Assembly: GCF_026104355.1 (NCBI RefSeq)
Contig: NZ_CP110535.1
Span: 1,364,001 to 1,428,000, forward strand
Source: Halomonas sp. BDJS001
GTDB lineage: Bacteria; Pseudomonadota; Gammaproteobacteria; Pseudomonadales; Halomonadaceae
Direction of reading: 5' to 3'
DNA length: 64,000 bases
Positions 9,709-19,086 of this stretch are shown piece by piece; position 1 is the stretch's first letter, and every line of letters starts with the position of its first letter. The position numbers were made by a program, and so were the translations under genes. The notes under the pieces are model-generated. The model was not told where the DNA came from. It saw only the letters and a list, made by a program, of their open reading frames with translations, and ran no database searches.

Positions 9709-11028
9709 CTGCTTCCTGGTCAAGATTTTCTCGCCACGCCATTATTTCCCCAAAGCGCTTCTCCTGACCGATGGTGCTCGGCTTGAAAAAGTCGGCCTTA
9801 GGCAGCTCTTCAGGCCAGCAGTCGTGGGCGCTGCCCGCTGGATAGCCGTCTGGTTCGTTGTGCGCATAACGATAGCCTTCGCCATGACCCAACTGCTCCA
9901 TCAGCTTAGTGGGGGCGTTGCGCAGGTAAGTGGGCACTTCCACCTGGGGCTGCTGGCGCACGTACTGCTTGGCTTCACTCCAGGCGCGGTCAATGCGGTT
10001 GCTCTTGGGCGCCACTGCTAAATGAATCGCCGCATGGGCAATCGCCCGTTGGCCTTCGTAATCACCCAAGCGCAGATAGGCATCCCACGCCGCAATCACC
10101 AGCGGTAGGGCGCGGGGATCGGCGTTGCCGACATCCTCTGAGGCAATCGCGGTCAGCCTGCGTACCACGTCAAGCGGGTCACCGCCGCCCTGTATAAAGC
10201 GGGCCATATACAGCAAGGCCGCATTGGGGCGTGAAGAGCGTATCGACTTATGAATGGCCGAAAGCAGGTCGTAATAGGCATCGCCCTGCTTATCGAAGGC
10301 GCTTGCCTGATGGCCGATCACATCGGCGAGCACTTCTTTATGCAGCACTTCGCGATCCGCTTCCTGAGTAGCGAAATCGCAGGCGGTTTCCAGTAAACCC
10401 AACGCCCGACGTGCATCGCCAGCGCTGCGCGGGCCAGTGCGGTTAATACGTCGTCATCCACCTGAATATCACGCTTGCCCAGCCCTCGCTCTTCGTCGCT
10501 TAGCGCCTGGCGCATTACCGTGATCAGCTCTTCCTGGGTGAGCGATTTCAGCACGTAAACCCGCGCACGGGAGAGGAGCGCCGAATTGACTTCGAAGGAG
10601 GGATTTTCGGTGGTAGCACCAATCAGCGTCAACAGTCCCGACTCCACATGGGGCAGCAAAGCGTCCTGTTGACTCTTGTTCAGGCGGTGAATCTCATCTA
10701 AAAAGAGGATAACCGTGGAGGACATTTGTTGGGCGCGCTCCACCACGGCGCGAATCTCTTTTACGCCAGCCATCACCGCGCTGAGGTGTTCTAGATGTGC
10801 TTGGGAAGCTCTGGCTAACAGCTCAGCCAGCGTGGTTTTGCCAACCCCTGGTGGCCCCCATAAAATCATTGAGCGCACTACGCCCGATTCCGCCATGCGG
10901 CGGAGAGGTTTATCTGGCCCTACCAGTGCCTGTTGGCCGACGTAATCCTCCAGCTGGCGTGGACGCATACGAAAGGCTAAGGGGGCATCGTCAGCGGGTA
11001 TTGCCTGAGCGCTATCGAAAAGATCCAT
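9695..11028 (-). pseudogene. rarA: Replication-associated recombination protein A, interrupted by a 1-base frameshift
   Basis: RarA (MgsA) is an AAA+ clamp-loader-like ATPase that acts at stalled forks. The 5' part (11028 to about 10425) encodes [16 protein letters not shown], Walker [11 protein letters not shown], Walker [20 protein letters not shown] and the sensor [12 protein letters not shown]. The 3' part (from about 10425 to 9695) encodes the C-terminal domain with SEDVGNADPRALP, YLRNAPTKLM and GYRYAHNEPDGY. The join should read [18 protein letters not shown]. Adding one base in the GCAGCGC stretch near 10426 restores exactly this. Both halves look fully conserved, so a sequencing error or a very recent mutation is likely. 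Without repair the first frame would end in about 30 foreign residues. Confidence 0.9.
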
Positions 11029-11254
11029 GTAAGCTTCCGTTATAAATCAGTACGTTGAGCAACAAATTGCCAACAAGTATGGGTGGTAAATCGCGTCTTG
11101 GCGAACTACCTTTGGCGTAACCTATCAGAAAGATACACTTGCTAGGATAACGCTAGAGGGGCATTGTTTATGATAACCCCACGCGCTTATGATCGCATGC
11201 CGTCAATTATCCAGGCTTCGACGGTAGGCATGACATAATAAAGGAGACAGTTCG

Positions 11255-11800
11255 ATGTTAAACCAACTGCGTCTAGATCATGCCAACATGGCGAGACTAC
11301 TCCATGTACTGCAGCTCAAGCAGAAAACCCTTGTCCAGGGTGAGCGCCCCAACTTTCAGCTGATGCGTGAGGTTGTCGACTATATTTTGTCCTACATGGA
11401 TGGTTTCGCAGCGCCGCTGGAGCGTGTATGTGTCGAACGGCTGCAAACCCAGGCGCCGGAACACATAGCGCTGACCGAGCAGATGGCGAGTGACTATCGT
11501 GAGTTAAAGCCACGGCTTCAGCGCCTTTCCAACGATATCGATATGATCCTAATGGATAACATCCTACCGATGGATCGTTTTGCCGATGACTTGAAAGACT
11601 ATTTGGAAGCGCACCGTGCCTATCTGCGTCACGAACGGGAGGGGCTATTCCCGCTGATTGATGAGCACTTCAGTCCTGACGACATGGAAGAGCTTCGTCA
11701 GGCGCTCCCTGAAGGTGCGGAGCAGGAGTTAGAGCGCCTGCAGCAAGCCTACCCCGAACTCTACGCCGAGCTGCGTGGAGCCGACGTGCCCGGGGTATAG
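11255..11800 (+). CDS. Hemerythrin-like (HHE) domain protein with altered metal site
   Basis: The 181-residue protein resembles cytoplasmic HHE four-helix proteins, which usually bind a di-iron centre. The first-helix His (LDHANM, H9) and the last-helix ligands (HRAYLRHEREGLFPLID, H120, H126, E127/E129) are present. The central signature, usually FHHPKED, reads FAAPLER at 51-57, so two iron-ligand histidines are alanines while the Glu remains. The protein may therefore bind metal differently or not at all. It stands alone between divergent rarA and murI. The ATG at 11255 has AAAGGAGA upstream. The fold call is fairly sure, the function unknown. Confidence 0.8.
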   Translation: MLNQLRLDHANMARLLHVLQLKQKTLVQGERPNFQLMREVVDYILSYMDGFAAPLERVCVERLQTQAPEHIALTEQMASDYRELKPRLQRLSNDIDMILMDNILPMDRFADDLKDYLEAHRAYLRHEREGLFPLIDEHFSPDDMEELRQALPEGAEQELERLQQAYPELYAELRGADVPGV

Positions 11801-11844
11801 CGATAGCAGCTAACCGCCACCCATAACGGCAATCGATAAAATCA

Positions 11845-11877
11845 CGGAGCATGCTAAACTAGCGGCTCCGTTTTTTT
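11845..11877 (+). terminator. Terminator between the hemerythrin-like gene and murI
   Basis: Stem CGGAGC / GCTCCG (11845-11850 with 11865-11870) with a 14-base loop and seven T residues. It lies just 12 bases before the murI ATG, so murI may depend on read-through or on a promoter inside this stretch. Confidence 0.6.
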
Positions 11878-11888
11878 CAGGCAGAGCC

Positions 11889-12755
11889 ATGATAGGCAGA
11901 GTCAGGGTAGGCCCCGTGTTAATTTTTGATTCCGGTGTCGGCGGCCTGTCAGTGGCGCAGTCGCTGCGCCAACACTACCCTGATGCTGCCCTGTGCTATG
12001 CCTGCGACAATGCCTGGTTACCCTATGGGTTGCGCGAAGACGCTGCCCTGACCGAGCGTATTGTAGCGGTGTGTTGCGCCGCGGTGGCAGCATGTAATCC
12101 CAGTGTGTTGGTCGTCGCCTGCAATACCGCGAGTACTCTGGCGCTGGAAAATTTGCGCGCGCAGTTAGCGATCCCTGTCGTCGGTACCGTGCCCGCTATC
12201 AAACCTGCCGCAGCAATCAGTCAAACACGTCATATTGGGCTGTTAGCCACTAAGGCTACGGTAGGGAGACCCTACACCCAGCGTTTAATAGATAGCTTTG
12301 CCAGCGACTGTGTTATTACCCGTGTCGCCGCCGATGCTTTGGTGGTCGAAGCGGAAGCATACTTGGCTGGTGTCACCCCCAATATTAATCGTATGCAGTT
12401 GGCGCTGGCGCCGTTATGGCACGCCGTTGCACCTCCATCGTCTGCGCATTGTTTATCGTCTGATCATCAGGCGCTGGATACCCCAGAGCTAGATACCCCA
12501 GAGCTAGATACAGTGGTACTGGGCTGCACTCACTTTCCGCTGCTAAAGCCATGGCTAACGCAGTTGGCTCCCGTGCCGCTACATTGGGTCGACTCCGGCG
12601 ATGCCATTGCCCGGCGGGTTGGGCAAGTTGTCGCTGAGCTAAACAGCGATCAGCATGACGGTCGCTGCTTTACAACTGCCCCTGCCGCCAACCTGACCGT
12701 TGGTTTGGCTCGCTATGGGTTTAGGGCACCCCAATTGCTTAGCGTGGGCTGCTGA
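11889..12755 (+). CDS. murI: Glutamate racemase
   Basis: MurI makes D-glutamate for peptidoglycan. The 288-residue protein has the substrate loop FDSGVGGLSV (D14), the first catalytic cysteine in VVACNTAS (C78) and the second in LGCTHFPLL (C213). The ATG at 11889 has only a weak ribosome-binding site, and a GTG at 11919 just before LIFDSGVGG is an alternative. Just before the second cysteine is an in-frame duplication giving DTPELDTPELDT (residues 197-208), absent from most homologues. trmA follows on the same strand after 49 bases. Confidence 0.95.
   Translation: MIGRVRVGPVLIFDSGVGGLSVAQSLRQHYPDAALCYACDNAWLPYGLREDAALTERIVAVCCAAVAACNPSVLVVACNTASTLALENLRAQLAIPVVGTVPAIKPAAAISQTRHIGLLATKATVGRPYTQRLIDSFASDCVITRVAADALVVEAEAYLAGVTPNINRMQLALAPLWHAVAPPSSAHCLSSDHQALDTPELDTPELDTVVLGCTHFPLLKPWLTQLAPVPLHWVDSGDAIARRVGQVVAELNSDQHDGRCFTTAPAANLTVGLARYGFRAPQLLSVGC
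12473..12510 (+). repeat. 15-bp tandem duplication inside murI
   Basis: GCTAGATACCCCAGA repeats about 2.5 times (units at 12473, 12488 and a partial one at 12503; the first has one G/A difference). It adds multiples of five residues, so the frame is kept. Confidence 0.85.
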
Positions 12756-12804
12756 ACACTATTTACTACTCTTATTGCTGATCGAATTATTCAAAGGAGC
12801 AGCC

Positions 12805-13908
12805 TTGGCTATCCCCGTTGTAGAACCTGAACGTTACGCTGAACAGCTTGCCGTTAAATGTGACTACCTGGAGAGTACTTTTGCTGCTTTTCAGCCGCCG
12901 GCGTTAGAGGTGTTTGAATCGCCGCCGGGCTACTACCGTCAGCGCTGCGAGTTTCGCATATGGCATGAAGAGGACGACCTCTTCTACGCTATGTTCGAGG
13001 TAGACCCTGAGAGCCCGAAGAACAAGCGGGTGATTCGGTTAGATCAGTACGCAGTCGCCAGTGAACGCATCAATCAGCTAATGCCGCAGCTGCGTGAGGC
13101 CTGCCTGCGCTCTGACGAGCTGCGTCGGCGGCTGTTTCAGGTGGAGTTTTTAACCACGCTATCGGGGGAGGCGCTGGTAACGCTGATTTACCACCGTCCG
13201 TTAGGCGTGGAGTGGGAGCGCGAAGCCCGTGCTCTGGAAGTTGAGCTAGGCATTATGATTATTGGCCGCTCCCGCAAGCAGCGCATCGTGCTGAGCCGTG
13301 ATCACGTATGGGAACGCCTTGAAGTAGATGGCCGCACGCTGCACTACCAGCAGGTAGAAAACAGCTTTACCCAGCCCAATGCCCACATCTGCCAAAAAAT
13401 GCTCAGTTGGGCGCGGGAAGTGACCGCTGGTCATCAACAGGCGGATTTGGTCGAACTCTACTGCGGTAACGGCAATTTCACCATTGCCCTGGCGGATAAC
13501 TTCCGCCGCGTGTTGGCTACCGAAATCTCTCGCACCTCGGTGGCCAGTGCCAACGTCAACCTGGAAGCTAATGGGGTAACCAACGCCCAGATTGGGCGCA
13601 TGTCAGCCGAGGAGTTTTCTCAGGCGCTGAAGGGCGAAAAAGCCGGGCGGCGCGTGGCGGAAATGGCCTTGGAAGAGTACGATTTTTCTACCGTGCTGGT
13701 CGATCCGCCGCGTGCCGGTTTAGACGCGCAGAGCTGTGAGCAACTCAGCGAGTACGCTCAGATCGTCTATATTTCATGCAATCCAGCCACGTTAGCTGAA
13801 AACTTGACCATACTGACCCATACCCATCGGATAGAGCGCTTTGCGCTATTTGACCAGTTTCCGTTTACCAACCACTGTGAGTGTGGAGTGCTGTTAACGC
13901 GGCGCTAG
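12805..13908 (+). CDS. trmA: tRNA (uracil-5-)-methyltransferase TrmA
   Basis: TrmA uses S-adenosylmethionine to make ribothymidine at tRNA position 54. The protein (367 aa from TTG at 12805) has EFRIWHEEDDLFYAMFEVD, RQVENSFTQPN-type residues (QQVENSFTQPNA), the SAM motif LVELYCGNGNFTIALA, LVDPPRAGLD and the catalytic cysteine in IVYISCNPATL. The TTG is chosen because AAAGGAG lies at 12794-12800 and the product then lines up with E. coli TrmA. The open frame extends to 12700 inside murI, but that stretch (AEHYLLLLLLIELF) is not family sequence. Confidence 0.95.
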   Translation: MAIPVVEPERYAEQLAVKCDYLESTFAAFQPPALEVFESPPGYYRQRCEFRIWHEEDDLFYAMFEVDPESPKNKRVIRLDQYAVASERINQLMPQLREACLRSDELRRRLFQVEFLTTLSGEALVTLIYHRPLGVEWEREARALEVELGIMIIGRSRKQRIVLSRDHVWERLEVDGRTLHYQQVENSFTQPNAHICQKMLSWAREVTAGHQQADLVELYCGNGNFTIALADNFRRVLATEISRTSVASANVNLEANGVTNAQIGRMSAEEFSQALKGEKAGRRVAEMALEEYDFSTVLVDPPRAGLDAQSCEQLSEYAQIVYISCNPATLAENLTILTHTHRIERFALFDQFPFTNHCECGVLLTRR

Positions 13909-14089
13909 GCGGGGGTGAAAAATACGAGTCAGCATACGACCTAATGCGTAAACGGTATGTGCCATGAACAACACGTCAGGTGATTAGGGACGCGACGATA
14001 GGTAGCGTAAGCTAGCCGTTATGTTGGCCTAAAGGCCTATTGTCCTTCGTTTTTTGGCCGTTTAATGGCCCAGGCAGTCGAGGTGATGG

Positions 14090-17000
14090 ATGCACTACGT
14101 TGCGATTGAAGAGAGTCGACAAGATCTTTTGAAGCAGCTCCATGAGCGGCTACACGCGAGGTTAGACCCCGCTCGCGCCGCCACGGTGGATGCTTTTGCT
14201 CGGCACTTTTATGCCACCGTGCCGGTGGAAGACCTAGTGGATCGTCGCCTGGACGATCTGTATGGCGCAACGCTGTCGGTCTGGCAGTTTTTGCAGCATC
14301 ATGACCCGCGAAGCCCCAAAGTACGGGTATTTAACCCGGATTTTGAAGAGCACGGCTGGCAGTCGACGCATACCTTTGTCGCCGTTCTCCACGAAGATAT
14401 GCCGTTTTTGGTCGACTCGGTGCGTATCGAGCTCAACCGCCGCGGCTTGACCGTGCACGCCATTCAAAACGCCGTCCTGGCGGTCGCCCGTGATGAGCGC
14501 CATCAGTTACAGGCGCTGGCCTCGCCCAGGGCAGAAAACGCGCCAGAAGCGCGCGAATCGCTCATTGTCATCGAAGTAGACCGGCACACTGATGTGGCGT
14601 TGCTGGAAAAAATCGAAAGCAATCTCAATGACGTGCTTCGCGATGTACGTACCGCCGTGGGTGATTTCGACGCCATGTGTTCGCAAATCACCGCATCGAT
14701 TCAAGAACTCGAGAAAAACTGCCCGCCGCAGATTGACCCAGATGACCACGAAGAGGCGATTGCCTTTTTGGAGTGGATGCTCAAGGATAACTTTACGTTC
14801 CTGGGCTATGACGAGTATCTGCTCGAAGGTGGCGAGTTAAAGCGTGACGCGGATAGCGTGCTGGGCGTGTTCCGCCTGGATCAGCCGCGCTACTGCGAGC
14901 GGATTCGCACCGAGGAGGGAGTGGATGAGCACAATGATTATGTGCTGGTGCCCCAGCTACTCTCGTTTGCCAAAAGCGCCCACCACTCCCGGGTACACCG
15001 CCCTACCTACCCTGACTACATCACCGTTGACCGTTACGACGATGACGGCAATGTAATTGGTGAGCGGCGCTTCTTTGGGTTGTTTACCTCCACAGTGTAT
15101 AACGAGTCGCCGCGTAATATTCCGCTGCTGCGCCGCAAACTCAAAGCCGTCATGGATATCGCTGGGTTTAATCCCCAGGGCCACAACGGCAAGCAGCTGT
15201 TACAGGTGTTGGAAGTCTACCCCCGGGATGATCTGTTCCAGATCGATACCGAGTCATTGGCCAGTACAGCGTTGGGTATTCTCAATATCCGCGAGCGCCG
15301 CCAGGTGCGGCTGTTTATCCGCGCGGATATCAGCGGTAAGTTCTACTCTTGCCTGGTATTTGTACCCCGCGACGTGTTCTCCACGGATCTGCGCCAGCGG
15401 ATTCAAAACGTGCTCTGCGACGAGTTAGACGCCCACTTTGGCGACTTCAATACCTATTTATCCGAGTCGGTGCTGGCGCGTATTCAGTTGATTCTACGCT
15501 TTAATGGCGACGCACCCAGCGACTACGACCTCAAGCGTTTGGAGAGCAAAGTGTCGCGGCTGGCGCGCAGTTGGCGCGACGAGCTGCAGAACGCCATGAT
15601 CGAAGGCTTCGGTGAAGAGCGCGCCAACAACCTGATGGATCAGTTCCGCGAGGCGTTCTCGGCCAGCTACCGTGAAGACTTCTCCGCCCGCACCGCGGTA
15701 TTCGATGTTCAGCACCTGCTGACACTGGATAGCGAGAACGACCTCTCGCTGTCGCTCTATCGGCCACTGGAAGAGCAGGGTGGCGGCGTTAACCTGAAAC
15801 TGTTCCACCGTGAATCGCAGATACCGCTCTCTGACGTGCTGCCGATGATGGAGAATCTCGGCCTGCGCGTGATCGGTGAGCGCCCCTACGATATTAACGC
15901 CCCTGAACAGCGCTACTGGATTCACGATTTCGAGCTTGAGCACAGCGGTGCGGATGTCAGTCTGGGCGATATGCGCGACGTATTCACCGAAGCCTTTAAG
16001 CGCATCTGGACCGGCGAAGCCGACAACGATGCGTTTAACCGCTTGATAATCGGTGCGGGACTGGATTGGCGTGAAGTGGCCATGCTGCGCGGTTACGCCC
16101 GCTATCTCAAGCAGATCCGCTTCGGCATGTCTCAGGACTATATTGCCGCCACGCTGGCCAACTACCCGGCCATTACTCGCGAGCTGGTTGAACTCTTCAG
16201 GCTGCGTTTTGACCCTGAGCAGCAGAGCCACGCCACCGACGAGTGCATCGCCAGCTTAAATGAGCGCTTGGAAGGGGTAGCCAGCCTTAACGACGATCAG
16301 CTGCTGCGACGCTTTATGGAGCTGATTCTCGCCACTCTGCGTACCAACTACTACCAGCTTGCTGAGGGTGGGCGCTTTAAAGATTACATCGCCTACAAGC
16401 TTGAACCCTCCAAAGTCACCGGTATGCCCAAACCGCGGCCGATGTTTGAAATTTTTGTCTGCTCGCCGCGTGTGGAAGGTGTCCACCTGCGTGGCGGCAA
16501 AGTGGCCCGCGGTGGCCTGCGCTGGTCGGATCGTTTTGAAGATTACCGCACCGAAGTGCTGGGGCTGGTGAAAGCACAGCAGGTGAAGAATGCCGTGATT
16601 GTGCCGGTCGGTGCCAAGGGCGGTTTTGTGTGTAAACGCATGCCGGAGAATGCCAGCCGTGATGTTGTCCAGAAAGAGGGCATCGCCTGCTACCAAATCT
16701 TTATCCGCGCGCTGCTGGATGTTACCGATAATCTGGTAGGTAGCGATGTGGTGCCGCCGGAAAACGTTGTTCGTCACGATGAAGACGATGCTTACCTCGT
16801 CGTAGCCGCCGACAAAGGCACCGCTACCTTCTCGGATATCGCCAACGAAATTTCTATTGAGTATGGCCACTGGCTGGGCGATGCCTTTGCCTCAGGCGGT
16901 GCTAATGGCTACGACCATAAGAAAATGGGGATCACCGCACGGGGTGCCTGGGAGTCGGTTAAACGCCACTTCAAGAATCTCGATGTGGATACCCAGCGCG

Positions 17001-18913
17001 ATCTGTTTAGCGTGGTGGGGATCGGCGATATGGCCGGCGATGTGTTTGGTAACGGCATGCTGCTCTCCGACAAGATTCAGCTGGTGGGCGCCTTCAATCA
17101 CCTGCATATCTTTGTCGACCCCAACCCGGATGCAGAGGCTTCCTTTGCCGAGCGCAAGCGATTGTTTGCATTGCCGCGCTCCAGCTGGGAAGACTACAGC
17201 CAGGAACTGATCTCCGCCGGTGGCGGCATCTTCAACCGTAGCGCCAAGTCGATTGCCATCACGCCTGAGATGCAGCAGGTCTTTGGTATCAAAGAGGAGC
17301 GCCTGTCGCCTAATGAACTGATCCGCGCCATGCTCAAATCCAAGGTGGACTTGATCTGGAATGGCGGTATCGGTACCTACGTGAAGGGCTCCGACGAAAC
17401 CGACGCCGATGTGGGTGATAAAGCCAACGATACCCTGCGCATCAACGGCAATGACTTGAACTGCCGGGTGGTGGGTGAGGGGGGTAACCTTGGTTTGACC
17501 CAGCGCGGACGCATGGAAGCCGCTGCCAAGGGCGTACGCGTTTACACCGATTTTATTGATAACGCGGGCGGGGTGAACTGCTCTGACCACGAGGTCAATA
17601 TCAAGATCCTGATCGATGAAGTGGTCAAGCGCGGCGATATGACCGACAAGCAGCGTAATCAGCTGCTGGCGGAAATGACCGACGAGGTGGGGGATCTGGT
17701 CATCCTGGATAACTACCGCCAAAGTCAGGCGCTGGATCTGTCGGCCATCCTTTCCGATTATTCGATGGGGCCTTATCGCCGTTTTATCAGCGAACTGGAA
17801 GCATCCGGGCAAATTGATCGCGAGCTGGAGTTCCTACCCACCGATGAGGTGCTCAAAGAGCGCACCAGCAACGGGCAAGGGATGCGCCTTCCGGAGCTGT
17901 CGGTACTGATCTCCTACGCCAAGAGCACCTTGAAAGGTGACTTGATCACCTCTGACGTACCGGACGATCAATATATTCACCGTCACCTGGAGCGGCTGTT
18001 CCCATCAGTGCTGGTCGAGCGCTTTAAAGATGAGATGTACGAGCACCGTCTTAAGCGTGAAATCGTCGCCACTCAGGTCGCCAACGACCTGGTTGACCAT
18101 ATGGGGATCGTCTTTGTTCGCCGCCTGATGGACTCCACCGGCGCAGGGCGCGCGGATATCGCGCGAGCCTACATTGTGGCCCGGGATAGCTTTAACTTGC
18201 CTAGCCTCTGGGCGCAGATTGAAGCCCTCGATAATCTGGTGCCCAACCGCATTCAATACTCAATGATGCTCGATCTGATGCGCTTGATCCGCCGAGCCAC
18301 ACGCTGGTTTGTGCGTCAACACCTGGGGCTCTCGACCCAGGACACCATTGAGTACTTTGCTCCCCGCTTGGCGCAGTTGCAGGAAGGCATTGGTGAGCTA
18401 CTCAGTGGTGAAGAGCTTAGCGCCTGGGATAGCCGCCGTGACGAACTGCTGGAAGCGGGGGTGCCCGAGGCCCTGGCATCGACTGTTGCGGCGTCATCGA
18501 GCCTTTACGCCGGGCTGGGTATTATCCAAGCGGCGCGCCTGACCAATGAAAAACCCCAGCGGGTAGCGGAAGTGCTGTACGAAATTGGCAGCCGTCTGGA
18601 ATTACCGTGGATGATTCAGCAGGTAACCCAGCTGGAAGTACGTGACGCCTGGCAGGCTCAGGCGCGGGAAACCTTCCGTGACGATATCGAGCGTCAGCAG
18701 CTTGCACTGACCACCAGCGTGCTGAAGCTCGACGCGGGAAGCCGCGATACCCAGGAGCGGGTGGCGCAGTGGCTGGATCAGCACGCCGATCTGCATCGTC
18801 GCTGGTGTCGCCTTATCGAAGAGGTGCGTGGCGGCAGTGAAGGTGGCTTTGCCCTGTTTGCGGTTGCGGTACGCGAGCTGGTGGATCTTGCCGAGAGCGA
18901 TAGCGAGGCGTAA
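14090..18913 (+). CDS. gdhB: NAD-specific glutamate dehydrogenase, large (180-kDa class)
   Basis: This enzyme oxidises glutamate to 2-oxoglutarate and ammonia with NAD, a catabolic role. At 1607 residues it is the large single-chain class found in Pseudomonas and related bacteria. N-terminal ACT-like regulatory segments include MPFLVDSVRIELNRRGLTVH. The catalytic core begins around residue 790: GGKVARGGLRWSDRFEDYRT, then VPVGAKGGFV with the active-site Lys. VGIGDMAGDVFGNGML and VVGEGGNLGLTQRGR mark the nucleotide fold. The ATG at 14090 has a GAGGTG element upstream. The gene is monocistronic, with a terminator after it. The symbol follows Pseudomonas usage. Confidence 0.96.
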   Translation: MHYVAIEESRQDLLKQLHERLHARLDPARAATVDAFARHFYATVPVEDLVDRRLDDLYGATLSVWQFLQHHDPRSPKVRVFNPDFEEHGWQSTHTFVAVLHEDMPFLVDSVRIELNRRGLTVHAIQNAVLAVARDERHQLQALASPRAENAPEARESLIVIEVDRHTDVALLEKIESNLNDVLRDVRTAVGDFDAMCSQITASIQELEKNCPPQIDPDDHEEAIAFLEWMLKDNFTFLGYDEYLLEGGELKRDADSVLGVFRLDQPRYCERIRTEEGVDEHNDYVLVPQLLSFAKSAHHSRVHRPTYPDYITVDRYDDDGNVIGERRFFGLFTSTVYNESPRNIPLLRRKLKAVMDIAGFNPQGHNGKQLLQVLEVYPRDDLFQIDTESLASTALGILNIRERRQVRLFIRADISGKFYSCLVFVPRDVFSTDLRQRIQNVLCDELDAHFGDFNTYLSESVLARIQLILRFNGDAPSDYDLKRLESKVSRLARSWRDELQNAMIEGFGEERANNLMDQFREAFSASYREDFSARTAVFDVQHLLTLDSENDLSLSLYRPLEEQGGGVNLKLFHRESQIPLSDVLPMMENLGLRVIGERPYDINAPEQRYWIHDFELEHSGADVSLGDMRDVFTEAFKRIWTGEADNDAFNRLIIGAGLDWREVAMLRGYARYLKQIRFGMSQDYIAATLANYPAITRELVELFRLRFDPEQQSHATDECIASLNERLEGVASLNDDQLLRRFMELILATLRTNYYQLAEGGRFKDYIAYKLEPSKVTGMPKPRPMFEIFVCSPRVEGVHLRGGKVARGGLRWSDRFEDYRTEVLGLVKAQQVKNAVIVPVGAKGGFVCKRMPENASRDVVQKEGIACYQIFIRALLDVTDNLVGSDVVPPENVVRHDEDDAYLVVAADKGTATFSDIANEISIEYGHWLGDAFASGGANGYDHKKMGITARGAWESVKRHFKNLDVDTQRDLFSVVGIGDMAGDVFGNGMLLSDKIQLVGAFNHLHIFVDPNPDAEASFAERKRLFALPRSSWEDYSQELISAGGGIFNRSAKSIAITPEMQQVFGIKEERLSPNELIRAMLKSKVDLIWNGGIGTYVKGSDETDADVGDKANDTLRINGNDLNCRVVGEGGNLGLTQRGRMEAAAKGVRVYTDFIDNAGGVNCSDHEVNIKILIDEVVKRGDMTDKQRNQLLAEMTDEVGDLVILDNYRQSQALDLSAILSDYSMGPYRRFISELEASGQIDRELEFLPTDEVLKERTSNGQGMRLPELSVLISYAKSTLKGDLITSDVPDDQYIHRHLERLFPSVLVERFKDEMYEHRLKREIVATQVANDLVDHMGIVFVRRLMDSTGAGRADIARAYIVARDSFNLPSLWAQIEALDNLVPNRIQYSMMLDLMRLIRRATRWFVRQHLGLSTQDTIEYFAPRLAQLQEGIGELLSGEELSAWDSRRDELLEAGVPEALASTVAASSSLYAGLGIIQAARLTNEKPQRVAEVLYEIGSRLELPWMIQQVTQLEVRDAWQAQARETFRDDIERQQLALTTSVLKLDAGSRDTQERVAQWLDQHADLHRRWCRLIEEVRGGSEGGFALFAVAVRELVDLAESDSEA

Positions 18914-18940
18914 ACGCTTTTCCAGCCGCTAGTATCACCA

Positions 18941-18976
18941 ACACCGCGCCCGATTCTCTGGTCGCGGTGTTTTTTT
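18941..18976 (+). terminator. Rho-independent terminator after gdhB
   Basis: Stem ACACCGCG / CGCGGTGT (18941-18948 with 18963-18970), a 14-base loop and a seven-T run, 28 bases after the stop. Confidence 0.9.
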
Positions 18977-19086
18977 GTGTGCTCTACCACCTGTAACAAA
19001 CCTGTCTGCGATTGCAGTAGGGTTTGCGCTATACTATGCGCCGCCCGCTAAGCCAACCATTAAGCCGCTCTGGAGAGACGCTGAAA

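Noticed and set aside
16892..17812. 306-residue minus-strand frame inside the glutamate dehydrogenase gene, and a similar one at 15494-16231
   Set aside because: Long antisense frames are expected opposite GC-rich codons; the protein has no family features and the plus-strand gene is certain.
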